From Podocnemis expansa (Eukaryota; Chordata; Testudines; Podocnemididae), in contig ML682123.1 in the NCBI GenBank assembly GCA_007922195.1, positions 934,751 to 998,750 on the forward strand: DNA of 64,000 nucleotides, in the 5' to 3' direction. Both the position numbers and the translations under genes were made by a program. Of this stretch, positions 42,105-53,631 are shown in pieces (position 1 is the stretch's first letter; every line of letters starts with the position of its first letter). The notes under the pieces were generated by a model. The model was not told the DNA's origin. It searched no databases and saw nothing but the letters and a program-made list of their open reading frames with translations.

Positions 42105-43080
42105 AGGTGTGCATGGAGTGGTGGGGCTGGGAGCCCTGACTCCTGGGTTCTATCTCCAGCTATGGGAGGGAAATGGGTTAGTTAGAGAAGGACTCCTGGG
42201 TTCTTTCCCAGCCAGAGTGGCTCCTGTAGGCCCAACTGGAGTCCTGTATTCCAGTCCACATCAGCTCACTCCCCATCAGACCCTGGCAAGGCAGCTTTTT
42301 CTCAGTGCCTCAGTTTCTCCATTTGACCCATGAAGCTCATGCATGGGGTGTGGTGAATGTGGCTGAGTTCCCATCTGTCCAGAGCCTTTTGGGTGTTAAG
42401 TGTCACACTTCAGTCCATAAAAGTCACACTTCCAGGGCAGCTCTCGGTTGAAACATTGTAGGATCTGTTGGAAAAGCAACTCAGTCCCACAGCTCTGAAT
42501 TTCATCATTTCAGTGGAGGACAGCATTTTAAATATGTGGGTGGTCCCGGCAGGGCACCTGGTTCAGATACAGCAGGTCAGAAACAGCTGTGGCTCCAGCG
42601 GGATGCGGGATCTAGGAGCTCCCTTTGGCAGGCCTGGGATCCGATGGGTCCCACAAGACTTGCTGCCACAATGGCCAAAGTGGGTAAAATGTTCTTTTTG
42701 CTGAAGGTGGGGTTGGGTGGGGGGCAAAAAAAAACAAAACAAAACAAAAAACCCAAAACCCCCAAGAAACTGCAGGAATTTTCAAGGAAACACAAAGTCT
42801 CTTGTCAGCTTGTCATTAATAGAAATTTCAACAGTGCAAAGCAAGTTTTTTTTTTTGCTTTTCTTTTTTAAAATAAAAGTTTTCTTTTTAAAACTAAAGG
42901 TTTTAATTCACAGGGATAGAAGAGAGTTGAAATCTATCATCACAGTCATTAAAATATTTTTTACATGGTCTAAGCAAGATTTATTTTGTTCTTTTAATGG
43001 TAGAATTGTATCTGAATATCATCACATATATATAAAACTTGGTAATCAATTTTTGTTTCTTTTAGTAACATGGAGGAATC
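42105..43080. other. Intergenic sequence with repeat fragments
   Basis: One or two units of the 70-bp minisatellite (42105-42205, reverse orientation: GACTCCTGGGTTCTATC), an A-rich tract at 42726-42760, and no credible exon. Confidence 0.5.
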
Positions 43081-43084
43081 TCTA

Positions 43085-43760
43085 GGTGGTACCTGTGTTA
43101 GTCTAGTTCAGCAAAACAAACAAGGAACTTTTAAAGACTAACAGATTTTTTTTTAAGGGGGGATCTGTCTCTCTTGTGGAACTTGTGAGATCAAGGGTGT
43201 TTGCAGGTGGGAGCGGGATAAAAATTCAAGGAACAATGTAGGGGTGGGTGGGAGTGGTGGGGCAAAACTAGCTTTTTTGGTGCCTGGGGCAAGCAGCCAC
43301 AAAGGCTCCCTTCCCTGACCAAGGCCCTGATCTGACACATGGCCCGATCTGTCCCCAGTGGCAGCAGGGAGGTGGATCCATCCCCAGCTGCCTTCCAGTG
43401 GTGACTTGAGCTTCCTGCTGCTGGGGACGGATCTGGCTCCCTGCTGCCACTGGGGCAACTGGGAGTCGGATCTGTCCCCAGCTGCTGCCAGAAGCCCCAG
43501 GCACAGAATTTTAGGGGGTGCAAGAAACAGATCCGGCTCCCTGCAGTGGCTGGAGATGGATCTGTCTCCTCGGCAGTGTCTGGGGTGGCAAGGAGTTGAA
43601 TCCGTCCCCAGTTGCTGCGGGGAGCCAGATCCATCCCCCACACCCTCTAAAATTTGGTGCCTGGGGCTTTGCCCTGGCTGCCCTGGCCTAGCTATGGCCC
43701 TGGGAATGGGTATTGTGGGGCAGGACCAGGGCAAGATTAAAAAAAAGCCAGCTCAGTTCT
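43085..43760. repeat. Palindrome-ended repeat fragment and GC-rich minisatellite
   Basis: 43085-43150 carries GTTAGTCTAGTTCAGCAAAACA and a near-inverse AAAGACTAACAG. 43330-43640 repeats GGATCTGTCCCCAGCTGCTGC-like phrases. The right edge GGCCTAGCTATGGCCCTGGG may be a hAT-type end, but no partner was found. Confidence 0.5.
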
Positions 43761-44194
43761 TTGGAGTCTGACAGGTTAGGGCAGGGGATGCGAGCCAGGC
43801 CTCCTGGGCTTTATGCATGGTTTAGGAAACAGTGTGATCCCACAGACTGGAGGAGGGAGGAATGGGAGACAGGGATATAAACTTTCATGATTTAATGGTG
43901 GACTGTGGCAGCTGACTAGAACCCAAGAGTACAACTCCTTCAACCCCAAAGGTAACCTCATTAAAGCCTCAGACAAAGGGAAACAGACATATTTTTTCTC
44001 TGAGGTACTTCCACTTAATTTTTGTTGCTGAATTTTTTATTACTTATATTTTATGGCTCTGCCTTTGGGCAGGCATGCAGGTTTAGACACACACATGTAT
44101 AACACTGTAAATGCAGCCTGATAACCTCAGTTGTGTGAGCCAAAAACCATTTAAGGTTAGCGTGTGAATCCAAGAATACTAACTAGGATGCAGA

Positions 44195-44640
44195 GGTGGC
44201 TGCATGTCAGTGCCAGGCAAACCAGCCCTATCTGGTGGTTCCATGTTGTTCCTATCCAGCTGTTCCACCCTAGAAGAGGCTGCATCTTCACACTGGGTGA
44301 GCTACTCCTGTGTGGTGTTATGTGTAGCTGTTCCCCAGCTGCTTTTCCCCACCGTCAGCTGCATCCAAATGCTGGGGAAGCCATCCCTCTGTGGCATTAT
44401 ATGCAGCTGTTCCTCAGATGATCTGCCCGAGAAGTGGCTGCATCTCAGTGCCAGGTGACTCATCCCTTTGGGCTGTTATGTGAAGCTGTTCCCCACCTGC
44501 TTTTCCTAAGAGCTGGCAGCATTTCGGTGCATGGGAACCATACTTATGCAGTGTTATATGTGACTGTTCCCCAGCCACTCCTCCCCAGACTTGGCTGCAT
44601 CTCACCACCAGGGGAGCCCGGCTTGTGTGAAGTTATCAAG
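44195..44640 (+). repeat. 79-bp minisatellite
   Basis: GGCTGCATCTCAGTGCCAGG-type starts recur at about 44199, 44279, 44358, 44436, 44515 and 44594, a steady period of 78-80 bp. About 5.6 copies. Non-coding. Confidence 0.88.
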
Positions 44641-44759
44641 GGACAGTTGCAGCCTTAGCCCCAGATTTCTCCCCTCCACCAGTGCCAAGGACTGGCCCCC
44701 AGTTCAGCTCACAAGGGGAAGGGCCCGTGGAGGACGCTTATGGTTTCTGTAAGTTTCGC

Positions 44760-44880
44760 TGTCTGCAAAGTGTCTGACAAAGTGGGAATTTTTCCCTCCC
44801 ATGAAAGTTCATGTGATAAATAAATGTGTTAGTCTTTAAGTGTTGCAGGACTCCTCATTTGTTTCGTTGAACTAAGGGCT
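44760..44880 (+). repeat. High-copy palindrome-ended repeat, fragment
   Basis: CAAAGTGGGAATTTTTCCCT, CATGAAAGTTCATGTGATAA and GTTAGTCTTTAAGTGTTGCA identify the family. Confidence 0.7.
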
Positions 44881-45064
44881 ACTTCTGTACATGGCAGTAG
44901 TCATTTGTGCTGACTGCTGTGCCTTGGCTGCCCCCATGTGGCCCAGGTACTCTAGTGCAATGGCTGGGAATAGACTGACCCAAGAGACAGAGAAAGGATG
45001 CCAATTCAGGACGGCTTACGTTCTAGCTCTCCATCCTTCACAGAGCAGGGAGCAAGAGCACAGA

Positions 45065-45345
45065 AGAGTCCTAACTTGCAGTACCCTACTCTAATACACT
45101 GGATGCCACTCCCCTTCCTGAGCCAGGAGAGAACCCAAGGGTCTTGGCTTCCTCCTGTTCTTGCTCTAATCACTAACCCCCACTCCCCTCCAAAGCCAAT
45201 GTAGAACCCAGGCATCCTGGCTCCCAGCCCGCCCTGCTCTAACCCACCAGACCCCACTCACCTCCTAGAGTGAGCTGTAGAACCCAGGAGTTCTGGCTGG
45301 CCCGCCCCCCCCCCCCCAACCACTAGATCCTACTCTTCCCGGAGT
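45065..45345 (+). repeat. Dispersed 70-bp minisatellite, array 3
   Basis: Four units with TAGAACCCAGGCATCCTGGC and CACCAGACCCCACTCACC. Unit length is about 72 bp. More units lie at 45970-46040 and 46680-46800. Confidence 0.75.
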
Positions 45346-46043
45346 GTCCTAGTTCTGATCCTACTTCTCCCCTGTGTCGTTTTACACCCTTCAGCTGGTA
45401 CCTCAGGAGTCCCATCAGTCAGAGTACCTATGCAGCACCCATTGCTGGAGTCTCTAGGCAATCCTATAATACACATCAATTTGATTTATCACACTAACCC
45501 ATAAAGAATTTTAAGGCTCTGTTTGTTGATTCAGCCAAGGCTGCTGGGATTAAAGGAGTTGTGTTATTGGGGCAGAGATGGGGTTGGACATTTTTGATAT
45601 GCCTTATTTTTCCTACTTATTTTTATTGTGGAAAGACATCACTTGTTACCCTGACCCCAGCACTGAGTCTGTAAAGGTAAGGCAATAAATGGCAGTGGCA
45701 CTGAGTGGTCAGAGTTGGGCACCCAAATACCTGAGTTCTTTCCCCATCATCTAGGGGCTAATGATTGGAACAGGGGTAATTAAGGGACATTTACAGCCAA
45801 CAGGACTCTGGGCCTGATTAACGCTGTTGCAAGGGCAATGTAATGGGGGCAGGCTGGCACCAGCCAGACACTGAGTCACAGTTGTACAATCAGACTCAGG
45901 GAGTTAGGTACAGACCAGCACTGGCTTCATCTCTTACTGTTGATGGGGTTAAATCTGTGTGAACAACATTGCCCCCTGGCCCCTGCCTGCTCTAACCTAC
46001 CAGACCCCACTCCCCTCCCAGAGCTGGGGATAGGACCCAGGAG
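45346..46043. other. Intergenic sequence, no gene seen
   Basis: Nothing coding recognised; part of a 70-bp minisatellite unit lies at its right end. Confidence 0.45.
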
Positions 46044-46663
46044 CAGGGCTGGATTAAGGGCCATGAACCCCAGGATTCCCACTTTTGTGAAGCCCCCAAT
46101 CTGGGTCCGTGCCCTGCCACCATAGGCCCTGTGCCTGGAACACCTGCGCCCCACCACGGTGGCCTCGGTGCGTATCCCTGGGGCCAGAGGATGTGGCAGG
46201 CTGTGGCACTCACACCCTGCCCATGGGCCAGCTGGTCTGTTCCAGGGGGCAGGGCTGGGTGGCACATGTTCACTGTGCCCCAGAGGCAGAATCAGTGCAG
46301 TCCTCCTGGGCCTGGAGCATTGTAGGGCAGCTGTGCCTGGGCCCCTGCAGCTCAGGCTGTTGTGGTTGGTCTGCAACGGGCCCTGGCATGGTGGCCCAAC
46401 AGTGCTCTGGGCCTTTGGATGCTAGCCAGCCCCATTACTGGAGCGCAGCAGCCATGCACTGGCCACCCACCTCTGAGGCAGACCAACCAGCTTGGGGGCG
46501 GGTGGGAGTGCTCTGTGTGGCTGTGGCTTCTGGTCTCAGGGCTGTGTGCCAGCCCTACCAGTGCTGTGACAGATCAACAGGGGCTTTAGGGTTGATGCCC
46601 CATGCCCCATTTCTGGCTGGGGCCTAGAGCTGCAGCTCCTATAGCCTCTGCACTGATCAGGCC
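46044..46663. mobile_element. hAT-like GC-rich element, family 4, copy 2
   Basis: Starts CAGGGCTGGATTAAGGGCC in the middle of a 70-bp minisatellite unit. The right side CTATAGCCTCTGCACTGATC is the inverse of the start of copy 1 (25407). Target duplication unclear. Confidence 0.6.
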
Positions 46664-46679
46664 TTCCCCACAAGTCCTA

Positions 46680-47330
46680 GCTCCCAGTGCCCCCACTCTA
46701 ACCCATCAGACGCCACTCTCCTCTCAGAGCCAGGGATAGAACCCAGAAGTCCGTGCTCCCAGCTCCCCCTCCTCTAATCTACTAGACCTCACTCACCTCT
46801 CAGAGCCGGACAGTGAAAGGTTAATCTGAGGGTTATCAGATACCAAAGCATGGAAAGGAGGACAGGGAAGTACAAAAAGGAGGATGTTGGAGGACACAAG
46901 GAGAAAATGTAGCATTAATGTAACATTCTCCTTTTTTTAGGGGCCCTGGAACACTTCCCTCTAAAAATTGGGTGTTCTGGGGCATTCCAGCATACTTTAA
47001 CCCCTGTAAGTAAAGAGCCAGACAAAATCATGTATTTTTAAAATGCCTGCTAGACGGAGGACATGAAGGTATAAAGGAGGATATGTCCTCCTTTTGCCTG
47101 ACATCTGGCAACCCTAGTCTTGGTTAAACAATTATGCCACCTTCCCCTAAAGCAGCTAGGATACTGGGCTACATGGTGTGGGTCTGATGTAGGGGAAAAA
47201 ATTCTTTGCATTCTATTGTTATTTTTAACCTAATTCTGTGGACATCTCCCTGCTGGTTTTGAAGTTGAGGTCTCCAGTTCGCTGATTGTGATGTGTTTTG
47301 TAAAACTCTGATCTCCCCAGATGATTAGGT
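46680..47330 (+). repeat. 70-bp minisatellite plus repeated block, copy 2
   Basis: 46680-46815 are minisatellite units. 46816-46828 and 47117-47330 (TCTTGGTTAAACAATTATGC ... ATGTGTTTTGTAAAACTCTG) align with 36800-37045. A 290-bp insertion (46829-47116) with ends related to AGGGTTRYCAGATRYC splits the copy and itself contains the hAT family 5 fragment at 46925-47007. Confidence 0.7.
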
Positions 47331-47598
47331 GAGCAGGTCAAACCGGTCATCCCCCTGGCAGGAAGCTGTTGCAATGCTGAAATGCCTGGAAGGTGAAATC
47401 AGGAAGAGCCTTGTCACAGGCTGGCTGGCTGGATTCCCCACATCTCAAGCCACCTGGAACTGAGATCCAGGTCCTACATGGTACCCAGTGTCTATGAACT
47501 CCCAGGAGCCACTGCCATGAATCATCCTGCAAGAAATCACCCCACAGGGCAATTCCTGGTGGATAACGAAGGCTCAAGAGATGCATGAAAACATCACG

Positions 47599-47768
47599 TT
47601 CTTCTTCGAGCGCTGCTCAGATGTATTCAGTAACAGGAGTTTCCGTGCCGGAGCGCCGGATTGGTCGGAAAAAACTTTTGTCCTAGCCCATCAGGAGAGG
47701 GTAGGTGGCCACCGCCCCCCCTGCCACCCAGTGGCTATATATATGGCTGCCTCCTGACCCCTCCCCAG
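47599..47768 (+). repeat. Left terminal repeat of DIRS D
   Basis: Begins TTCTTCTTCGAGCGCTGCTC, contains CTATATATATGG (47733-47744) and ends at CCCCTCCCCAG. It is an inverted match of 53431-53618. Confidence 0.88.
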
Positions 47769-47943
47769 TTTCATTTCTTCAGCCTTATGTGTCGCATCTG
47801 GAATGTCCACTCCTTGCGAAAGCAAGCAGCTTCTCCGCGTTTGTATGAGCTTCACGCCCGATTGGGAGCACCTTTTCGTGGACATAGTTCCACCAAAGAG
47901 GACTCTGGCATTTGGGCTGGAACATCGAAATCCGCCTCTCGCC

Positions 47944-50210
47944 ATGCCGGTGTTTAAACCCTGCACTGAGTGTGGCAAGGCCTTCCCCTGGGACGATCCC
48001 CACAGGAAGTGCCTCCAGTGCCTAGGCAAAGACCACCTGGTCACCGCCTGCTCCATATGCCTGTCCTTCAAACCTAGGATAATCAAGGATAGGGAGTAAA
48101 GGCGCCATGCCCTAGCCTCTGAACAGGCTCGGCACTTCTCTCCTGAGGCTTTTGGAGCCCATTTGGTGCTGAAAGCCGGCTCGGCATTGGGACCTACCTG
48201 GTACCATGATGACAGAGGCTGCAGGAGGACGAGCTCAGTACTGACTTTTGTGCCTCGGCGCCAGCACAGTCCATCATCACTGGGCTTACCCTGGCTCTGC
48301 TCTAGGTCACTGCTGGCACCGCAAGCTTGCCGCAGCCCTGTAAAGATGGTACAGGGCTCACCCAGGTGCCACTCTGAGTTGCTTCTGGTACCACAGGCTC
48401 ACTTCAGGCCCGTACCGATGGTGCCGGGCCTGCCTCGGCACCAGCCATCCTCGGCACCACAGGGTCAAATTTCACCCTCTTTTCCAGTGCTACTTCACAA
48501 AGGCAGCCCCGTTTCTCCTGGTAGGGGCTCACCAAGAGTCCGTTCGGGTCGCTCCCAACCCCAATGACACTAGAGGTGGTGGAGGCCACACGGGCACTCC
48601 TTTTGTCGACCACACCTCCCTCCCTGGTACTGGTTAGGAGGAGCAAGCCGCAGGGGCGTTGCTGGCGGTGGGCCCCTGGGGCATGTGCCCTGATTCCCAG
48701 TGCTGGTACCCTGGATCTGGAGGGGCCACCCCTCTCCCGGTCACCGGGCCAATTGGGACGGAGATCAGGGTCCCAGCCGCCGGCGGCTGTGGTGGCCCCA
48801 TCCCCAGCCGGGGATTCGGGGCCCAGCCGCCCGCGGCCAAGGCGGGGAATCCAGGGCCTGGCCGCCCGCAGTGGTGGTGGCCTTGTCCCTGGCCGGGGAT
48901 GCAGGACTCAGCCACCCACGGCCTCTTCCGGCCGGGGATGTGGGGCCTAGTCGCCTGTGGCGGCGTGGCAACTTCCGGCCCTGTCTCTAGCCAGGGGGTG
49001 GGGCCTGGTGGCTGGGGGACGGGGCCTGTGGGCCAGGGGGTGGGGACTGGGCCCATGGTCCGGGTCCCTCCCTGGGGCAGCGACACCCCTGGCAAGCTGG
49101 CCTTCATATCAAAGGCCTGGGTGCATCATGAACGGCACCGGTCTCCATCCCCCCCTCCGACCCCGGGTACTCAAGCCCCGCCGCCTATTACTCTTTCAGG
49201 CCCGGGCACGGTAGAACCTTCCCCGTGGCAGCATATAACTTCACCATCTCCAGTACCACCATGGGGATCATGCAATACTTCCCCTTGCTCAAGTTCCAAG
49301 GAAGGTCCATCAAGGGGCTCCAAGTGGCCTCGGCATCGTGTTTCAGCACTGTCCCCATTCCGCTTCCACCCTCATGAATGGTCTCCACATAAGTCGTCGT
49401 TGCCATCAGTCCCGCTGACGGCACCTGGTACCACTCCCCGGTACTGGGCTCATATACAGGCGATCTATCGGCACACTTCAACCTCTTGAGCCATGCCACA
49501 GCCCATTTGGGGACGGAGGTGCAATCGTCCGAGCCCCTCTCAGATACCCTATTTGTACTGGTGTTTTCTTCAGCGGAACCAGTTACAGTTACCCGCCACT
49601 CCAGTGTTTGGGACCTTGCCTCCTTCCGATGGCAGAACCCAGGTTCCATTTCTGAGGTGTCAGACATGGCTGGCCTCAAGTATAGAGTCCGGGGATCAGA
49701 GTTCCCCTCCCTTATCGACCAGCCAATCCCACCCCGGCATGTGGTACGAATGGCGTTAGGCCTGGGTGAACCCCCCCAGCAACCCCCTCCCAGCATTGAG
49801 GGAGACAACAGAGTTTGAACTTCTGGGGCGTAAGGTCTACTCCTCCTCTGCCTTCCAATTACGGGTTGCAAACAACCAGGCCCTAACCAGCAGTTACATA
49901 CTGGATGTGTAGGATTCCTTCTCAAAGTTCAGACATCTGCTCCCACCAGAGGCCAAGGAAGAATACGATGTATTCCTAGAGGAGGGAAGAGTAATCTCCC
50001 AGGACCTCCTTCTGCCAGCCCAGGATGCGGTAGATAAAGCAGCCCGCACCATGGCTTCAGCTGTAACAATCCATCGAGCAGCCTGGCTCAGGGAAGCCAG
50101 GGTGCCCCCTACTTCGCAACAGGTGGCACTCAACCTGCCCTTCAGCGGCGATGCCTTGTTTCCTCCTGAGACCCTGATGGTAGTGGTACCACGTGTGACC
50201 CAAGGGGAGA
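47944..50210 (+). pseudogene. DIRS D gag
   Basis: Starts at the ATG at 47944 (MPVFKPCTEC). The zinc-binding part is the best kept of the four copies: CTECGKAFPWDDPHRKC followed by CLQCLGKDHLVTAC, an exact CX2CX4HX4C knuckle. The frame stops at 48097-48099. A hAT-like element occupies 48651-49091. The core resumes at about 49805 with ELLGRKVYSSSAFQLRVANN and continues through EYDVFLEEGRVISQDLL and TMASAVTIHRAAWLREA (to about 50100). Stops and a frame change make it non-functional. Confidence 0.82.
48651..49091. mobile_element. hAT-like non-autonomous element, family 1, copy 2
   Basis: 441 bp, ends CAGGGGCGTTGCTG and the inverse of CAGGGGTGTCGCTG, flanked by GCAAGCCG and GCAAGCTG (7/8). Homologous to 1696-2169. 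Very GC-rich; the long open frames across it are compositional. Confidence 0.9.
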
Positions 50211-50339
50211 AGTAAAATATCTTGGCCTTCTCCCACCGGGGCCCCTCCCACGCCCCCCGGCCACTTAAGGTCAAGGGGCTCAAGACTCACCCCACCCGCG
50301 ATTTTCCCCGAAGACACTTGGGTAGAGACTTAGTCCCCC

Positions 50340-53285
50340 CCCCCCTTTTCAATTAGCAACTTGGGACCAGCTCAGAAGACCCTTCCTCCCTCCCTTTCTC
50401 TGCAGGGAAGGGGAACCTATTCTAATTAATCTGTGACTGCCTCACTGTGGGCTCTCAACAGACTGGATATTCCCATGGCCCCAGCCCACCTCTAGAGAAG
50501 GTAGGCAACGTTTCTTTCCCTTCCTTCCTCTAACTAGAGAAGGGGGAATTTCTTAGGGCCATCACACCCTCCCCCACTTCTACAGCATGGAAGGGAGGGG
50601 AGCCAGGTCTTAACCTTGCTCCTCTGATTTTAGGAGGGCACTAACCCTGTGACCCAAGCCCATCTCAATCACTAATGACTCAACTGAGACAGTGGCTTCA
50701 CTCCCGCAGATAATCCTTAATTCTTGCTGCCCTTAGGGCTATCATTGGAGGAAGGAAACAGGTAAAGAATACGAGAAGGGGAAGAAAAGCCCCCCCCTCC
50801 ACCCCCCGGGTATTGCTTTGGCTGGTGATCCCTCCCGCTCCTGAGGCGTTAGGGAGACCTTCACTAAGCCAAAGGGCGAATTAGCTAGTAGGTCTAGTCA
50901 AAGCTACAGATACTTCTGGTTTGCAGAGATGCGTGTGCCCACTGGACAACTGGGAAACCCCTTTGCCAGTCTGTCACCTGCCCTGCAACAGGTAGGACCT
51001 GCTTCTGCACCTTGAACTGGGAGGGACGCTGTGGGCACCTTTCCCACCCCTACAAAACCAGTAGGTGCGCGCACCTAAGTCGGTCCCAGTATGTCCTTCG
51101 CGACCACCCCAGGACTATAAATCCTATTTAATTATGCCACCTGTTAGACGGAAACACGATGTTCAGCATCATTTACTGCCCACTGCTCTGGGCCCTGGAG
51201 GGGGGGCAGAATCATGTTCATGAATCTCTACCTTGCTCCTCGTTTCCCCCCTTCCCTCCCTATGGAGAAATTAACTTGTAATGGACTAGAACTCATCCTG
51301 TTTCTCTGGGACTGATTTATATCTTTCCAGAATATCTTTGATCGGGAGTCCCTATTAGGCTCTGCTCTACCAGGAAGGTGGCAGTACCTCTCCCCAACCT
51401 GAGTCTGAGGCATCTGTTATCATGGTCATTAGGGGCTTGGGTTCCCTGACGGAGTGTCCCCCATCGCGAAGTGGGGTCCCTTCCCTCTTCCCACTCCTGA
51501 AGCAGTAACTCTGTGTACTCGACCTAGACTCAATTAGGTCAGTGGGAGTCATGGGAGAAGAGGCAATATTACCCTGCCCCCCACCCTTTCCAACAGAGTG
51601 GGGGGAAACCCGCCTTGTGCCCCCCAATTACCCCTTAGCCAATTCAGTGGCGATGGCTCACTGACAGACTTGCTGCGCACCATGGGGCTCCACGCATAGC
51701 CGTCACCCAACCAGATAATATCCTAATTTGACCTCTCCCCTGGGACGACCAGAGATCCATGGTCACCCAGGGCTAGCCCAGGGCACTGTTGCCTGGGTGC
51801 CTGGCGGGAAAGATTCATTTTCCTCTGCAGGATCTCCCTCAGGTCCGGAAACCGTTTGTAGCATTTGCATGATATTCCCACCATAGGAGATTGTCAGGGC
51901 TTCTCCATCTGCTTACTTCACGAAGCGTAATCTACCAATCCTGATTTCTGACTTGCACAGAAAAGTGGGAAATAGTTGTTTTTCCCATGATGGAATTCTA
52001 TACTGGGTAAGACCGGATAACAACATAGGTCGCCCTTGTTGGATTCTCCAAATATCCAAGGTACACCTGTGAAATCACCGACTGTACTTTGTGAGCATCA
52101 TATCCCCACCAGATGGTCTTCACAGAAGACCACTGCCTCCTTGGTTAAGCCTTATCACTTGGAGGGGGTCAGTTTGCCTCTTATGAGCTTGCATCCCTGA
52201 CTCACACTTAGGTGCGTCGTAGCTAGGGGCCGATATCACACCTGTTGGTGCCCCGGGCACGCAGGGTCATATAATCAATGTATCTTCTTATTCTATAGGC
52301 TTCCGGTCATCTCAACTAGGTGTCTAGTCGGAGGCATTGCAAATTCTGCTTTAATTGCTCCCTCCGGTTTCTCCACGTAATCTTCCCGGTAGTGGATTCC
52401 TGGGAGAAACCTGATGGGACAACGGGAGGGTTTGCCTCATTGAGTCTTCATAAGACAACCAAGGCCAACAGTACTTCCTAAAGCCCACCTTGCTGGCTTG
52501 CAAGTGCCTCGTGAGTCTGGAGTATTTCTTCTGAAACATAAGAAATCTCCCGGGTCAGGGCTCTGTAACACCACTGAAGGTCAGGTGTCGCAGCCCCCTG
52601 CCACCTCCCCCGGCTGGCCCAGGGACTACAGGGCTGATATGCTATCTGGCGCCAATTGCACCACCTCTGCCATTTTTCTTCTCCCTTAATCAGCTCGAAG
52701 TTTCAGCCTCTAGAATCTTCTCCCTTAATTCCGCTAGCTTTTTCCCTTGTAGGTTGAATGGTATACCAAATACACACACCCCTGTGGGCATGTGTCTGAT
52801 GGGTTATTGTGTGTCTGGTTGGAGGGATGATATTTTATCCCCTCTTATTGCTCTCTGCGTGGGTAGTGGCCGTCAGGACCAGCCTGGTATCCCTAAGGCT
52901 CCTGGATTCTTCATAAGGTTTATGCTGAAGTGTCCTGGGGCCAGAAGATTTACCCTCTGGCCTTCATACCTCAAGCTAGACCCTCAGATACAGCAATTGA
53001 ACGCAACTCTTTCCATGTTAGTCGTGTTACGCTATTGCAAATCCCTGGTGTAAGGTGACTTAGTCCATCTGACCCATGTACGCTAATTGGCTTGGGTGGA
53101 TTGGATCTACCCCTTGCTCAGGGTTAGCCCTACATTGAGGACTCCAATGCCATGGCAAGGGCCCTAACTGGTCTTTTAGTCCCCGTAAAGACCTTGCTCA
53201 CTGGGCCTATACCCTTCTGGGGTGTTGCTGTGCTGAAGGCAGAAGAGCCAACTCCACCTGCTGTCCATCAGTGCAGCTAGTAGTC
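50340..53285. other. Unrecognised interior of DIRS D
   Basis: No continuous frame and no DIRS enzyme motif in the plus orientation. Apart from the inverted RNase H piece I cannot assign this 2.9-kb stretch; it may be heavily decayed, rearranged or derived from another repeat. Confidence 0.5.
51376..51485 (-). pseudogene. Inverted RNase H fragment within DIRS D
   Basis: On the minus strand it encodes LMTMITDASDSGWGEVLPPS, the first RNase H acidic segment. Its DNA aligns by eye with 17870-17965 of element C and 1255-1345 of element A. The host element points the other way, so this is a rearranged or separately inserted piece. Confidence 0.7.
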
Positions 53286-53392
53286 ACCTATTACTGAATG
53301 CATCCGAGCAGCGCTCGAAGGGGAACAGTGGGTTACTTACTAGTAACCGTCCTTCTTTGAGATGGGCTGCTCGGATCCATTCAGGTCCCTCC
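53286..53392 (+). repeat. Internal complementary region of DIRS D
   Basis: CACCTATTACTGAATGCATC...CGAAGGGGAAC is the reverse complement of the left terminus. It is fused to AGTGGGTTACTTACTAGTAA...GATGGGCTGCTCGGATCCAT, the complement of the right terminus. Same arrangement as in element C. Confidence 0.85.
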
Positions 53393-53430
53393 CCTCCATC
53401 CCCACATCTGGAGTTGGCGACTCCTAGGAA

Positions 53431-53618
53431 CTGGGGAGGGGTTGGGAGGCGGCCATATATATAGCCACTGGGTGACGTGGGGGGCGGTGGCCTCCTACCC
53501 TCTCCTGATAGGCTAGGACAAAAGTTTTTTCTGACCAGTCCAGCACTCCGGCATGGAGACACCTATTACTGAATGGATCCGAGCAGCCCATCTCGAAGGA
53601 CAGTTAACCCACTGTTCC
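53431..53618 (+). repeat. Right terminal repeat of DIRS D
   Basis: CTGGGGAGGGGTTGGGAGGC ... CATATATATAGCC ... ACACCTATTACTGAATGGAT ... AACCCACTGTTCC. An inverted match of the left repeat plus an end-specific outer segment. Confidence 0.87.
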
Positions 53619-53631
53619 AAAGGGGCAGCCA

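Larger units (their letters stand above)
47599..53618 (+). mobile_element. DIRS-like retrotransposon D, scrambled interior
   Basis: A plus-strand element with well-preserved DIRS termini: left repeat 47599-47768, internal complementary region 53286-53392 and right repeat 53431-53618. Gag is recognisable to about 50210. From 50.3 to 53.28 kb I cannot recognise RT, RNase H or recombinase in the sense direction; an RNase H fragment in the opposite orientation lies at 51376-51485. A hAT-like element sits in Gag. Confidence 0.82.

Noticed and set aside
44195..44640. CRISPR-like regular repeats
   Set aside because: The 79-bp units are contiguous and diverged, with no constant repeat/variable spacer pattern, in a vertebrate genome.
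48659..49489. 276-codon plus-strand open frame
   Set aside because: It spans the GC-rich hAT-like insertion and Gag of DIRS D; Pro/Gly-rich composition only.
49188..49925. 245-codon minus-strand open frame
   Set aside because: Antisense to the Gag region of DIRS D, with no recognisable domain.
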